In this document: positions 1-8,578 of the stretch, in pieces
Layout: each line of letters starts with the position of its first letter
How positions within the stretch are numbered: the first letter of the stretch is position 1
From: Glutamicibacter protophormiae
Lineage (GTDB): Bacteria > Actinomycetota > Actinomycetes > Actinomycetales > Micrococcaceae
Length of the DNA: 64,000 nt
Direction: 5' to 3'
Assembly (NCBI RefSeq): GCF_014647495.1
Contig: NZ_BMPH01000012.1
Coordinates: 83,930-147,929 of the forward strand
The notes under the pieces: model-generated
Database searches by the model: none
What the model saw: the letters and a program-made list of their open reading frames with translations, nothing else
Told to the model about the DNA's origin: nothing
Position numbers and translations under genes: made by a program

Positions 1-591
1 GCCCAGCAACCCGAAACCGAACCAGACCATCAGCGGGTAGTAGCCGGTGACCAAGACGTCCTTGAGCAGCAGTCCCGGGGTGAGCAGGTCGGTGAAGGTT
101 GGGTTGTGCCCGAGGTCCTGTCCCGCCCAGGTATGGGCCAACGGGCGCCACAGTATAGGCATGATTAGCAACCAGAGGGCTGAGACTACCCAAACTGTTG
201 CTCTTGAGAGCCTCAGGGCCAGCGGAAGCAACAGAAAAAGTAGGCCATAGTGAACCAGAATGACGGCAACGCCTTCATTTGAGGGTCCAATGAGCATTCC
301 GAGCACGGCAATAATTAATGCTCTCAGGGCAAGGACTGAGTAAACCTTGGGGTTGGAAAAGCCTTTGCGCGCCAGCGAACGCGTCAAAAGCGTCAGCGAA
401 ACCCCGGCCAAAATCATGAATAAAACCGAGGCCCGCCCCGAGGCCACAGCCCCGGTAAACGTAGGGGAGTAGGCCCCTTCGGGTCCCCTTTCGTAGAGGC
501 TGAAAACGTGGGCCGCGAACATGCCGAGAATGGCGGCCAGACGAGCGGCGTCCACCCCCAGCAGCCGTGGCGGTTTGCTCGTTGGGTCCAT
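1..591 (-). CDS. Membrane acyltransferase-like protein (HGSNAT/DUF1624 type), 3' end outside window
   Basis: Reading the minus strand from the ATG at 591 gives 197 open codons running off the window edge, so the C-terminus is missing. The start MDPTSKPPRLLGVDAARLAA and the following GMFAAHVF resemble the first helix of heparan-alpha-glucosaminide N-acetyltransferase-like (DUF1624) membrane proteins, where an early RxxGxDxxR segment is typical. At least five hydrophobic segments follow. By family it would be a polytopic inner-membrane protein; the substrate is unknown. It is divergent from dapA, with only 67 bases between the two start codons. Family assignment is moderate because less than half of a usual protein is visible. 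Confidence 0.6.
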   Translation of the reverse strand, partial: MDPTSKPPRLLGVDAARLAAILGMFAAHVFSLYERGPEGAYSPTFTGAVASGRASVLFMILAGVSLTLLTRSLARKGFSNPKVYSVLALRALIIAVLGMLIGPSNEGVAVILVHYGLLFLLLPLALRLSRATVWVVSALWLLIMPILWRPLAHTWAGQDLGHNPTFTDLLTPGLLLKDVLVTGYYPLMVWFGFGLLG

Positions 592-645
592 GGATTTATC
601 GCATCACGGAATTGTCCGAAGATGCCATCGCAACATGCGCGAGTG

Positions 646-651
646 TAGATT
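646..651 (+). promoter_or_regulatory. -10 element of a probable leaderless dapA transcript
   Basis: TAGATT lies 7 nt before the dapA ATG at 659, so transcription would begin at or next to the start codon. There is no Shine-Dalgarno before this ATG, which agrees with leaderless translation. No clear -35 is visible. Confidence 0.45.
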
Positions 652-658
652 TAATCCC

Positions 659-1570
659 ATGGCTACAAGTGCAATGGATAATCAGGCGTTCCCCTTTGGC
701 ACGGTGCTGACCGCGATGGTCACGCCCTTCACCGACGCAGGTGAGGTCGATTATGAAATGGCCGCGAAGCTGGCCACCAAGCTCGTGGACGACGGCTGCG
801 ACGGCCTGGTCGTCACCGGCACCACCGGCGAAACCTCGACGCTGACCGACGAGGAAAACCTGGGCCTGTTCCGTGCGGTGGTCGCCGCCGTCGGAGACCG
901 CGCAGCGGTGCTTGCCGGATCCACCACCAACGACACCCGCCACTCGATCGCGCTGTCCCTGGCGGCGAAGGAAACCGGCGTGGATGGCATTCTGGTCACC
1001 ACCCCGTACTACAACAAGCCGAGCCAGGCCGGCGTCATCGCCCACGTGAAGGCGATCGCCGAGGCCGTGGAACTGCCCATCATGCTCTACGACATCCCGG
1101 GCCGGGCCGGCATTTCGCTGGCCCCCGAGACGATCATCGAACTGGCGAAGATCCCGCAGGTGATCGCACTGAAGGATGCCAAGGCGGATTACCAGTCCAC
1201 CACCACGGTGCTGGCCAAGAGCAATCTGCACGTGTACTCGGGCGACGACGGACTGACCCTGCCGCTCATGGCCGCGGGCGCCGTCGGCGTGGTTTCGGTC
1301 TCAGCTCACGTCGAGGCGGCCAAATACCGTAGGCTGGTTAATGCAATGCATGCCGGGGATCTGGCCACTGCACGTGCTACACACTTCGAGCTGGACCCGA
1401 TCCAGCGCGGCATCATGAGCCACATTCAGGGCGCGGTCGCCGCAAAATATGGACTTCACTGGCAGGGTGTCCTGCCGAACACCGTCGTCCGACTGCCGCT
1501 GCTGGCACCGTCGGACGCAGAACTCGATGCCATCCGCGCGGACCTACGTGAAGGCGGATGGGATCTGTAA
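659..1570 (+). CDS. dapA: 4-hydroxy-tetrahydrodipicolinate synthase
   Basis: DapA condenses pyruvate with aspartate semialdehyde in the first committed step of the lysine/diaminopimelate branch. The 303-residue (beta/alpha)8 barrel has the family length. Visible active-site features are TGTTGE (53-58), Tyr118/119 in TTPYYNKP, Tyr144 and Arg149 in YDIPGR, and Lys172 in ALKDAK, the Schiff-base lysine. The frame stays open back to an ATG at 521, but that would overlap the divergent membrane gene; the start at 659 gives the normal N-terminus and has a -10 element 7 nt upstream. An ATG at 674 is a second possibility. RNase J follows after 19 bases, so the two are probably co-transcribed. Confidence 0.95.
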   Translation: MATSAMDNQAFPFGTVLTAMVTPFTDAGEVDYEMAAKLATKLVDDGCDGLVVTGTTGETSTLTDEENLGLFRAVVAAVGDRAAVLAGSTTNDTRHSIALSLAAKETGVDGILVTTPYYNKPSQAGVIAHVKAIAEAVELPIMLYDIPGRAGISLAPETIIELAKIPQVIALKDAKADYQSTTTVLAKSNLHVYSGDDGLTLPLMAAGAVGVVSVSAHVEAAKYRRLVNAMHAGDLATARATHFELDPIQRGIMSHIQGAVAAKYGLHWQGVLPNTVVRLPLLAPSDAELDAIRADLREGGWDL

Positions 1571-1589
1571 CGAAAGGGTATAACCGCAT

Positions 1590-3296
1590 ATGACCGAGAG
1601 TTCAGTAGGAAAGGCCGATTCTGCACGCATGCAGAAGCCGGCCAAGGTGAAGAAGGGGACGATGCGCATTGTCCCTCTCGGAGGTTTGGGCGAAGTAGGC
1701 CGAAACATGACCGTGTTCGAGCTCAACGGCAAGCTGTTGATCGTGGACTGCGGCGTGCTCTTCCCCGAGGAGCACCAGCCTGGTGTGGATCTGATCCTGC
1801 CGGACTTCTCATACATCAAGGATCGCCTGGACGACGTGGTGGGCCTCGTGCTCACCCACGGCCACGAGGACCACATCGGCGCCGTGCCGTACCTGCTGCG
1901 CCTTCGCGAAGACATCCCGCTGTACGGGTCCAAGCTGACCCTGGCCTTCGTCGAAGCCAAGCTGGCCGAGCACCGCATCAAGGCCAACACCAACATCGTG
2001 GTGGAGGGCGAAATCGCCCAGGTCGGAAACTTCGAATGTGAATTCGTCGCGGTCAACCACTCGATCCCGGATGCCCTGGCGGTCTTCCTGCGCACCGAGG
2101 CCGGCACCGTGCTGCACACCGGCGACTTCAAGATGGACCAGCTGCCGCTGGACGGGCGCATCACCGACCTGCGCCACTTCGCCCGCCTGGGCGAGGAAGG
2201 CGTGGACCTGTTCCTGCCGGACTCCACCAACGCCGAGGTGCCGGGCTTCACCGTCGCCGAACGCGAAATCGGTCCGGTGCTGGAAGCCAAGTTCGCCCGC
2301 GCCCGCCGCCGCATCATCGTCGCTTCCTTCTCCTCGCACGTGCACCGCGTGCAGCAGGTGCTGGATGCCGCCGCCATGCACGGCCGCAAGGTCGCCTTCA
2401 TCGGCCGCTCGATGGTGCGCAACATGGGTATCGCCGAGCGCCTGGGCTACCTGGACATCCCGCAGGGCGTGCTGGTCGACCTGAAGCAGATCGACCAGCT
2501 GCCGGACCACAAGGTCGTGCTGATGTCCACCGGTTCCCAGGGCGAACCGATGGCCGCGCTCTCGCGCATGGCCAACGGCGAGCACAAGGTGCAGATCAAC
2601 CCGGGCGACACCGTGATCCTGGCCTCCAGCCTGATCCCGGGCAACGAGAACTCGGTCTTCCGCGTGATCAACGGCCTGATGCGGCTGGGTGCAGAGGTCA
2701 TCCACAAGGGCATGGCCAAGGTCCACGTCTCGGGCCACGCTTCGGCCGGCGAGCTGCTGTACTGCTACAACATCCTGCGCCCGAAGAACGTGCTGCCGGT
2801 GCACGGAGAAACCCGCCACCTGATTGCCAACGGCCGCCTGGCCGCGCAGTCCGGAGTGCCGGAGGAAAACGTGCTGCTGGCCGAGGACGGCTCGGTCATC
2901 GACCTCAAGGACGGCGTGGCCCAGCTCGTCGGCCAGGTCGAATGCGGCTACGTCTACGTGGACGGCTCCAAGGTCGGCACCATCACGGATGACGACCTGA
3001 AGGACCGCGTCACCCTCGGCGAGGAAGGCTTCATCTCGGTCATCACCGTGATCAACCGCCAGAACGGCACCATCATCTCCGGCCCGGACATCCACGCCCG
3101 CGGCGTGGCCGAAGAGGACTCGGTCTTCAACGAGATCAAGCCGAAGATCGCCGCCGCGATCGTGGAAGCGGTTGCGAACAACCCGAACCACTCCACGCAC
3201 CAGCTGCAGCAGATCACCCGCCGCGTCATCGGCTCGTGGGTGTCGCGCAAGCTGCGCCGCCGCCCGATGATCGTCCCGGTAGTGCTCGAAGCCTAG
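1590..3296 (+). CDS. rnj: Ribonuclease J
   Basis: A 568-residue metallo-beta-lactamase/beta-CASP ribonuclease with 5'-3' exonuclease and endonuclease activity in RNA maturation and decay. After a basic N-terminal tail of about 22 residues, MRIVPLGGLGEVGRNM opens the lactamase fold. The zinc motif HGHEDH is at 90-95, and later family motifs include SGHAS and PVHGE in the beta-CASP/C-terminal part. Length and motif order fit actinobacterial RNase J. It follows dapA closely, the usual neighbour in Micrococcales, and is followed by a strong hairpin, so it is probably the last gene of the unit. Confidence 0.95.
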   Translation: MTESSVGKADSARMQKPAKVKKGTMRIVPLGGLGEVGRNMTVFELNGKLLIVDCGVLFPEEHQPGVDLILPDFSYIKDRLDDVVGLVLTHGHEDHIGAVPYLLRLREDIPLYGSKLTLAFVEAKLAEHRIKANTNIVVEGEIAQVGNFECEFVAVNHSIPDALAVFLRTEAGTVLHTGDFKMDQLPLDGRITDLRHFARLGEEGVDLFLPDSTNAEVPGFTVAEREIGPVLEAKFARARRRIIVASFSSHVHRVQQVLDAAAMHGRKVAFIGRSMVRNMGIAERLGYLDIPQGVLVDLKQIDQLPDHKVVLMSTGSQGEPMAALSRMANGEHKVQINPGDTVILASSLIPGNENSVFRVINGLMRLGAEVIHKGMAKVHVSGHASAGELLYCYNILRPKNVLPVHGETRHLIANGRLAAQSGVPEENVLLAEDGSVIDLKDGVAQLVGQVECGYVYVDGSKVGTITDDDLKDRVTLGEEGFISVITVINRQNGTIISGPDIHARGVAEEDSVFNEIKPKIAAAIVEAVANNPNHSTHQLQQITRRVIGSWVSRKLRRRPMIVPVVLEA

Positions 3297-3311
3297 GCTT
3301 TCGGAACACCG

Positions 3312-3352
3312 AACAGCGGAACCCTGCCCACCGGGCGGGGTTCCGCTGTTTA
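3312..3352 (+). terminator. Hairpin after rnj
   Basis: AACAGCGGAACCCTGCC pairs with GGCGGGGTTCCGCTGTT around a short loop, with one mismatch in about 17 pairs. It begins 16 bases after the rnj stop. There is almost no T-tract, as is common for actinobacterial terminators. Confidence 0.7.
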
Positions 3353-3450
3353 ACGGGGCACGGCATGAAAATCCGGTCAAGGATGTTCCCGGTTCGACAT
3401 CTACCCGGTGGATCACGCCTGCCGGAGGACCCGCGGGTTAGGCTTGGCCC

Positions 3451-3948
3451 ATGATGCGTCAACGGGCACGGGCCCTGAGTACCATGGGCAAACAGCTCTT
3501 CTGGTCAGCGGCAGGTCTCGGAGCGTTGTGCGGGGCGGCGGCGGCCGTGGCAATTCTTGGCCCGGCGGCTTACTGGACCGGTTCGCAGGGCGATGTAGAT
3601 ACGGCCTATCTCCTTAATTTCCTGGCCACGATTCTCCCGATTGCGATGCTCAGCGGAATCGGTGTGGGGATACTCAGCTGGGCCGCGACGTACGCTGCCG
3701 TGGGAATCCTCGAAGTGCGACGACCCGAGGCGACAGCATTGCATCAAGCGGCAGCCGGCGCCGCGGGATCCATGGCGGGCGGGCTGCTTCCCGCGCTCGT
3801 GATTTTTCCAAGTGTTTTGGCGGAAGAGCCGAATTTTGGAATCATTTACGGCCTGGTGTTCGGTCTGATGGCATTGTGCTTCATCCTGGCGTTCGGAACC
3901 CTGTTGGCCTTGAACCGCACTGATGTTCGGCAACGGCCCGGGACCTGA
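3451..3948 (+). CDS. Four-helix membrane protein of unknown function
   Basis: A 165-residue protein with four hydrophobic segments (about 15-36, 48-78, 97-117 and 127-150) separated by short polar loops. No catalytic motif is visible. An alternative start is the Met 12 codons downstream. The next gene encodes a protein with the same layout: Ala/Gly-rich helix 1, a second helix beginning AML, a basic loop, then an Ala/Gly-rich helix 3. The two look like a divergent tandem duplication. They are separated by 46 bases and are probably co-transcribed. I do not recognise a named family. Confidence 0.6.
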   Translation: MMRQRARALSTMGKQLFWSAAGLGALCGAAAAVAILGPAAYWTGSQGDVDTAYLLNFLATILPIAMLSGIGVGILSWAATYAAVGILEVRRPEATALHQAAAGAAGSMAGGLLPALVIFPSVLAEEPNFGIIYGLVFGLMALCFILAFGTLLALNRTDVRQRPGT

Positions 3949-3994
3949 CAGAGCAGGCCGCAGAATAACTTGACCAAAGAAAGGTGTTGCCCAC

Positions 3995-4480
3995 ATGCCA
4001 CCGCACACTCCGGCGTTGGAAACACAACGGATTTCCCTTCGCCTGCTGGCGGGAACGGTCCTGTCCGGTGCAGCGCTCGGCGCTTTGCTGGGACTCATGA
4101 ACTACTGGGGGATACTGCTCGAAACATGGACAGGTCCACAACCGTCGGAGGCGGCCGCCATAGCTTTCGGCGCGCTGGCCAACGGGGCCATGCTCGGCGC
4201 TGCGGCAGGCCTGATCCCCGGGGTGGGCGCCCTGTCTGGCATGGCGCTCCAGAAGCGTCAGCAGAAATCGGGCCGGGGAGCGTCCCAGCGCGGTGCAGCG
4301 CTCACCGGCGCGGCAACGGCCACGCTGCTTGTGTCCTGCGCTGGACTTGCGGTACTCCTGCCGAGCGCCCCTGCAGGATTCTGGATCGGGAACGCGGCAG
4401 GCTACCTGGTGCTATCCCTGGCCATTGTTTGGACGATGACTACACGGTTCCACGGACGCGGAAGCAGATCTGCGAACTGA
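3995..4480 (+). CDS. Four-helix membrane protein, probable paralogue of the preceding gene
   Basis: A 161-residue protein with four predicted helices (about 14-38, 53-80, 97-118 and 126-148) and basic ends. An AAAGAAAGG ribosome-binding site lies upstream of the ATG. The order of helices and loops mirrors the protein encoded at 3451-3948, and both have an Ala/Gly/Ser-rich third helix after a short basic loop. This suggests an old duplication, although identity by eye is low. No function can be assigned. The 162 bases that follow show no gene. Confidence 0.6.
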   Translation: MPPHTPALETQRISLRLLAGTVLSGAALGALLGLMNYWGILLETWTGPQPSEAAAIAFGALANGAMLGAAAGLIPGVGALSGMALQKRQQKSGRGASQRGAALTGAATATLLVSCAGLAVLLPSAPAGFWIGNAAGYLVLSLAIVWTMTTRFHGRGSRSAN

Positions 4481-4642
4481 GAGGCCGCGCCGACGCGTAG
4501 CGGTGCGCAATTGGCAGGTACCGCCAAAAGCCACTAGCGTGGGTCCCGAGGAATCTCTAGATCAGATGTGCTTAAAGGTGCTCTGTCAGTCCTCAGCATG
4601 GCCAGTGCCTGGCCGTCAACATTCGAACCCCGAGGATTCTTC

Positions 4643-5047
4643 ATGTCTGTTCCGCCGAATCAGCCGAATTACTACGCCAGCTCCACGAACCCGTATCCGT
4701 CGAACCCCTACGAGCAGCAGCGCAACGGCGAGGGCCGCAAGAGCTTCATCGCGGCGTGGCTGCTGTCCTGGTTCCTGGGCGGCCTGGGCATCGACCGGTT
4801 CTACCTCGGGAAGATTGGCACAGGTATCCTCAAGCTGATCACCTTCGGCGGTTTTGGCATCTGGGCCCTCGTGGACATCATCTTGATTCTTGCCGGGGCC
4901 ATGCGCGACAAGTACGGCTACCGTTTGTCCGGGTACGAGGAGCACAAGAAAACCGCATGGATCATTTCGATCATCCTGCTGGTCCTCGGACTTGGTTTCG
5001 GCAGCGTGAACGCCCCGGACTACATCCAGCAGTGGCAGGCTTTCTAA
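4643..5047 (+). CDS. TM2 domain protein
   Basis: A 134-residue protein: a Pro/Asn/Tyr-rich N-terminal tail (1-30), then KSFIAAWLLSWFLGGLGIDRFYLGK, a typical TM2 first helix followed by its DRFYLG turn, a second helix rich in Gly/Ile (about 63-82), and a third C-terminal hydrophobic segment (about 108-125). TM2 proteins are small membrane proteins of unclear role. The ATG at 4643 is chosen over an upstream in-frame ATG at 4568 because GAGG precedes it at the right distance and the Pro-rich tail is usual for actinobacterial members. Confidence 0.85.
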   Translation: MSVPPNQPNYYASSTNPYPSNPYEQQRNGEGRKSFIAAWLLSWFLGGLGIDRFYLGKIGTGILKLITFGGFGIWALVDIILILAGAMRDKYGYRLSGYEEHKKTAWIISIILLVLGLGFGSVNAPDYIQQWQAF

Positions 5048-5057
5048 GCCTCCTGCG

Positions 5058-5095
5058 TGGCCCCGGGAAAATTCGCTGAGAATTTCGTGGGGTCA
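5058..5095 (+). terminator. Hairpin after the TM2 gene
   Basis: TGGCCCC pairs with GGGGTCA (one mismatch), with GAAAATTC/GAATTTC pairing inside, starting 11 bases after the stop. There is no T-tract. Confidence 0.5.
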
Positions 5096-5103
5096 TTGCC
5101 TTG

Positions 5104-5121
5104 GGAGCGTTTATACGTTCC
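5104..5121 (+). promoter_or_regulatory. Possible operator/promoter of the osmoprotectant operon
   Basis: GGAGCG-TTTATA-CGTTCC is a near-perfect dyad (5 of 6 pairs) with an AT-rich centre containing a possible -10 (TATACG). It lies about 165 bases before the ATPase gene. The controlling protein is unknown. Confidence 0.3.
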
Positions 5122-5283
5122 TGATCTGGGATGACAAACTGGACTAATGCTGAAGATTCACGCGCGGGACTGTGCCGGAAGCCAGGAATTAGGCAGAATA
5201 GGGCAAATGAACGCCCTGACGAATCCCCACAGGCCGGCGCCGCATCGCGCGCCGCAGATCCAGGATGCAGCTGGTGTCCGCCC

Positions 5284-6117
5284 ATGATCGAGTTCGATGC
5301 AGTCAGCAAGAGCTACCCGGGCGGTACCACGGCGGTCAGCGACTTCTCGCTTGAGGTGCCTGCGCATCGCACGACGGTGTTCGTCGGATCCTCCGGTTGC
5401 GGCAAGACGACGCTGCTGCGCATGGTCAACCGCATGGTCGATCCTTCGGCGGGGAGCATCAGGATCGATGGGCGGGACATCAGCGCCGGTTCTCCGGTCC
5501 AGCTGCGCCGCAGCATCGGCTATGTCATGCAGAACGCCGGGCTGCTCCCGCACTTCACCGTCGCGGAAAACATCGCCACGGTGCCGCGGCTCAAGGGAAC
5601 CTCCCGCGGCAAGGCCCGCCAGCGTGCGGTGGAACTGATGACGACGGTGGGACTGGATTCCAGCCTTGCCGACCGGTATCCGCACCAGCTCTCCGGCGGC
5701 CAGCAGCAGCGCGTCGGCGTCGCCCGGGCACTGGCCCCGGAGCCGAACATCCTGCTCATGGACGAACCCTTCGGCGCGGTGGACCCGATCGTCCGCACCG
5801 AGCTGCAGCAGGAGCTGCTGCGGCTGCAGCGGGAGCTGGGCAAAACCATCATCTTCGTCACCCACGACATCGACGAGGCGTTCCTGCTGGGGGACCAGGT
5901 GGTGATCCTCTCCGAGCAAGCGCAGAAGCTGCAGGTGGGAACCCCCAGCCGGATCATCGAATCCCCGGCCAACGACTTCGTTTCCTCGTTCATCGGGGCC
6001 GACCGCGGGCAGCGGGCCCTGAGCATCAAGCAGACTCCCACCGGAACCGTGCTGGTGGACTCCCAGGGCAGGACCCAGGGCCGCCTGGTCGACGCGCCGG
6101 ACCTGGACCGGGCATGA
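5284..6117 (+). CDS. opuCA: Osmoprotectant (quaternary amine) ABC importer, ATPase
   Basis: A 277-residue ABC ATPase energising uptake of compatible solutes such as glycine betaine, carnitine or choline. Walker A GSSGCGKTT is at 35-43, the signature LSGGQ at 136-140, Walker B ILLMDEP at 156-162 and the switch His at 194. The C-terminal CBS pair found in many OpuA/OpuC ATPases is absent; only about 65 residues follow the nucleotide-binding core. The frame is open further upstream, but the ATG at 5284 gives the conserved MIEFDAVSKSYPGG start. The gene overlaps the next permease (ATGA) and heads a four-gene operon: ATPase, two permeases, binding protein. Confidence 0.9.
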   Translation: MIEFDAVSKSYPGGTTAVSDFSLEVPAHRTTVFVGSSGCGKTTLLRMVNRMVDPSAGSIRIDGRDISAGSPVQLRRSIGYVMQNAGLLPHFTVAENIATVPRLKGTSRGKARQRAVELMTTVGLDSSLADRYPHQLSGGQQQRVGVARALAPEPNILLMDEPFGAVDPIVRTELQQELLRLQRELGKTIIFVTHDIDEAFLLGDQVVILSEQAQKLQVGTPSRIIESPANDFVSSFIGADRGQRALSIKQTPTGTVLVDSQGRTQGRLVDAPDLDRA

Positions 6118-6803
6118 ACTGGATCCTTGAAAACCTCGACCTGATCGGGACGCTGGCGCTGGAACACCTGCGCCAAAGCCTGTGGGCGATTGCCGCCGGG
6201 TTCCTGATCTCGCTGCCGCTGGGCTGGGCAGCCTGGAGGTACCGGTCCCTGCGCGGCCTGGTGGTGACCGGCACCGGCCTGCTGTACACCATCCCGTCGC
6301 TGGCACTGCTGATGATCCTGCCGGTCGTCACCGGAATGAGCGCCATCAGCGAAGCGAACCTCATCGTGTCCCTGACCGTCTATGCGCTGGCCATCATGGT
6401 CCGCTGCGTGGTGGACGGGTTGGACTCGGTCGACCCGCAGACCCGCTCGGCCGCCACGGCCATGGGCTACGGACCGGGCCGGCGCTTCGCCGCGGTGGAG
6501 CTTCCGCTGGCCGGCCCGGTCATTCTCGCAGGACTGCGGGTGACCGCCGTCAGCACCATCTCACTGGCCACCGTGGGCATCCTGGTCGGCGTGACCAACC
6601 TGGGCTACCTGTTCACCAACGGGCTGCAGCGGCGCATCATCCCCGAGGTGCTCGCCGGCGTCCTCGCGGTGGCGTTGATCGCGCTGCTGATCGACCTGCT
6701 GCTGGTGCTGGCCGGGCGCTGGCTCATGCCCTGGACCACCGCGCGGCCCCAGCGGGCCCGGCGCGCCCGGAACAGCGCACCCGAGGCGGTGGGCACCCGA
6801 TGA
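6114..6803 (+). CDS. Osmoprotectant ABC importer, permease 1 (OpuCB-like)
   Basis: A 229-residue inner-membrane permease. It overlaps the ATPase stop by 4 bases (ATGA), which implies translational coupling. Five or six hydrophobic helices are visible, and the coupling-loop region around TRSAATAMGYGPGRRFAAVE matches the EAA motif of binding-protein-dependent permeases. The tail after about 205 is basic and polar. It would pair with the second permease as a heterodimer, as in OpuC/ProWZ systems. Confidence 0.88.
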   Translation: MNWILENLDLIGTLALEHLRQSLWAIAAGFLISLPLGWAAWRYRSLRGLVVTGTGLLYTIPSLALLMILPVVTGMSAISEANLIVSLTVYALAIMVRCVVDGLDSVDPQTRSAATAMGYGPGRRFAAVELPLAGPVILAGLRVTAVSTISLATVGILVGVTNLGYLFTNGLQRRIIPEVLAGVLAVALIALLIDLLLVLAGRWLMPWTTARPQRARRARNSAPEAVGTR

Positions 6804-7570
6804 ACCTGCTGCGCGATGCCTTCTCCTGGCTCACCGACCCCGCCCAATGGACCGGGGCCAGCTCGCTGCTGCTCCTGCTGGGCCAGCACCTGATGTACAC
6901 CGCGATCGCTGTCGCTCTCGCCGCGGTCATCGCCATACCCCTGGGCTGGGCCATCGGCCATACCGGCCGCGGCCGTGAAATCGCCGTGGCCGTCTCCGGG
7001 CTGGCCCGCGCCGTCCCCTCCTTCGGCCTGCTGATCCTGCTGGTGCTGCTGGCCGGGGTGCTGCACAAGCCCGAGGCCGCGGTGATCACCTTCGTGCTGC
7101 TGGCCATCCCCTCCATCCTGGCCGGCGCGTATACGGGGCTGGAATCGATCGACCGCAAGACCATCGACGCCGCCCGCGCCATGGGCATGACCGAACGCGA
7201 GATCCTGGCCAAGGTCGAAATTCCGTTGGGCCTGCCGCTGCTGGTGGGCGGGCTGCGTTCGGCCATCTTGCAGGTGGCCGCCACCGTTACCATCGCCGCC
7301 TATGTCAATCTCGGGGGACTGGGCCTGCCGATCATCACCGGCTTGAACCTGCGGCGCTATGACATGGTGCTCGGCGGCGCGCTCCTGGTCGCGGCGCTTG
7401 CCCTGGTGCTGGAACTGCTGATGGCCCTGGCCCAGCGGATGTCCGTGCCCCGCGGCCTGCGCAGCACCAGCACCGCCGGCCCGCCGGCCGAGCCCGCAGG
7501 GCGCGGCGCAGACCACGCAAACACCACAGAATTGCACAGAGATCGCACCGTTGAAAGGACGCGAACATGA
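6800..7570 (+). CDS. Osmoprotectant ABC importer, permease 2 (OpuCD-like)
   Basis: A 256-residue permease overlapping its neighbour by 4 bases (ATGA). Helices span roughly 22-215. The EAA-type coupling loop is IDAARAMGMTEREILAKVE followed by IPLGLPLL. The C-terminal 40 residues are polar and low in complexity. It is homologous to the preceding permease in fold and loop motif and is expected to form the heterodimeric channel with it. Its stop overlaps the start of the binding-protein gene (ATGA-type arrangement). Confidence 0.88.
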   Translation: MNLLRDAFSWLTDPAQWTGASSLLLLLGQHLMYTAIAVALAAVIAIPLGWAIGHTGRGREIAVAVSGLARAVPSFGLLILLVLLAGVLHKPEAAVITFVLLAIPSILAGAYTGLESIDRKTIDAARAMGMTEREILAKVEIPLGLPLLVGGLRSAILQVAATVTIAAYVNLGGLGLPIITGLNLRRYDMVLGGALLVAALALVLELLMALAQRMSVPRGLRSTSTAGPPAEPAGRGADHANTTELHRDRTVERTRT

Positions 7571-8478
7571 AATTCCCAATGCGCAAGACCCGGGCAGGCT
7601 CGGTCCTTGCACTCGCCGGAATGCTGGCACTGGCAGGATGCGGTGCCAGCGATCCGCTGGCCAACGAGCCGAGCACCGGAGCCTCCGGCGACGCCGGCAA
7701 GACCGTCGTCGTGGGGTCCCAGGCGTACTACTCGAATGAGATCATCGCGGAGATCTACGCCCAGGCGCTGGAGAAGGCCGGTTTCACGGTGGAGCGGCAG
7801 TTCAACATCGGGCAGCGTGATGCGTACATGCCGCAGCTGGAGAACGGCAGCATCGACATCATGCCCGAGTACACCGGAAACCTGCTGCAGTACTTCGAGC
7901 CGGACACCACCGCGCGGGCGACGGATGACGTGTACGACGAGCTCGGCAAGGCGCTGCCCGACTCCCTGGCGGTGCTGGACCAGGCCCAGGCCTCGGACCA
8001 GGACTCCTACACGGTCACCGAGAAGTTCGCCAAGGACAACGGCCTTGCCTCGATCGAGGACTTGGCGAAGGTCTCCGAAAAGCTCACCCTCGGCGGCCCG
8101 CCGGAGCTGGCCGAAAGGCCCTACGGGCCGAAGGGCTTGAGCAAGACCTACGGCATCGACGCGGCCTTCTCCGCTACCGGGGACACCACGGTGGAGGACC
8201 TGGTTGCGGGAACGGTGAATGTGGGCAACGTGTTCACCGCGGACCCGCGGATCAAGACGGAGAACCTGGTGGTCTTGAAGGACCCGAAGGCGTTGTTCCT
8301 GGCCTCCAATGTGGTGCCGGTGGTCGAAGCCGACATGTCCGATGATCTGGCGGCAGTGCTCAACCCGATCAGCGCCAAGCTTTCCGCCGAGGCCCTGATC
8401 GACCTGAACGTCCAGAGCACGGTGGACCAGAAGTCTGCGGAGGACATCGCCAGCGCCTGGCTGGGCAGCAACAGCTGA
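7567..8478 (+). CDS. opuCC: Osmoprotectant ABC importer, substrate-binding lipoprotein
   Basis: A 303-residue lipoprotein with a basic N-terminus, a hydrophobic stretch and the lipobox LAGC with Cys25 as the lipidated residue, so it should be anchored outside the membrane. The mature part is an OpuAC-type periplasmic-binding fold (VVVGSQAYYSNEIIAEIYAQ, then DIMPEYTGN), as in OpuCC/ProX proteins. GAAAGGA precedes the ATG. It is the last gene of the operon. The ligand cannot be read from sequence; betaine-like solutes are inferred from the family. Confidence 0.88.
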   Translation: MKFPMRKTRAGSVLALAGMLALAGCGASDPLANEPSTGASGDAGKTVVVGSQAYYSNEIIAEIYAQALEKAGFTVERQFNIGQRDAYMPQLENGSIDIMPEYTGNLLQYFEPDTTARATDDVYDELGKALPDSLAVLDQAQASDQDSYTVTEKFAKDNGLASIEDLAKVSEKLTLGGPPELAERPYGPKGLSKTYGIDAAFSATGDTTVEDLVAGTVNVGNVFTADPRIKTENLVVLKDPKALFLASNVVPVVEADMSDDLAAVLNPISAKLSAEALIDLNVQSTVDQKSAEDIASAWLGSNS

Positions 8479-8566
8479 GGCCTCCAGGCTGGGGCGTGAT
8501 TATTCTCTAGCGTCGCGGGGGCGCCGAGTTCACGTGTAAATTCGGTGCGTTCCCAGCCGATGGCGA

Positions 8567-8572
8567 TACCCT
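8567..8572 (+). promoter_or_regulatory. -10 element of a probable leaderless ftsK transcript
   Basis: TACCCT is followed by exactly 6 nt and the ftsK ATG at 8579, with no Shine-Dalgarno in between. Confidence 0.4.
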
Positions 8573-8578
8573 AGAAAT

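Noticed and set aside
521..658. Upstream extension of dapA to ATG 521
   Set aside because: It would overlap the divergent membrane-protein start, adds sequence foreign to DapA, and ignores the -10 element just before ATG 659.
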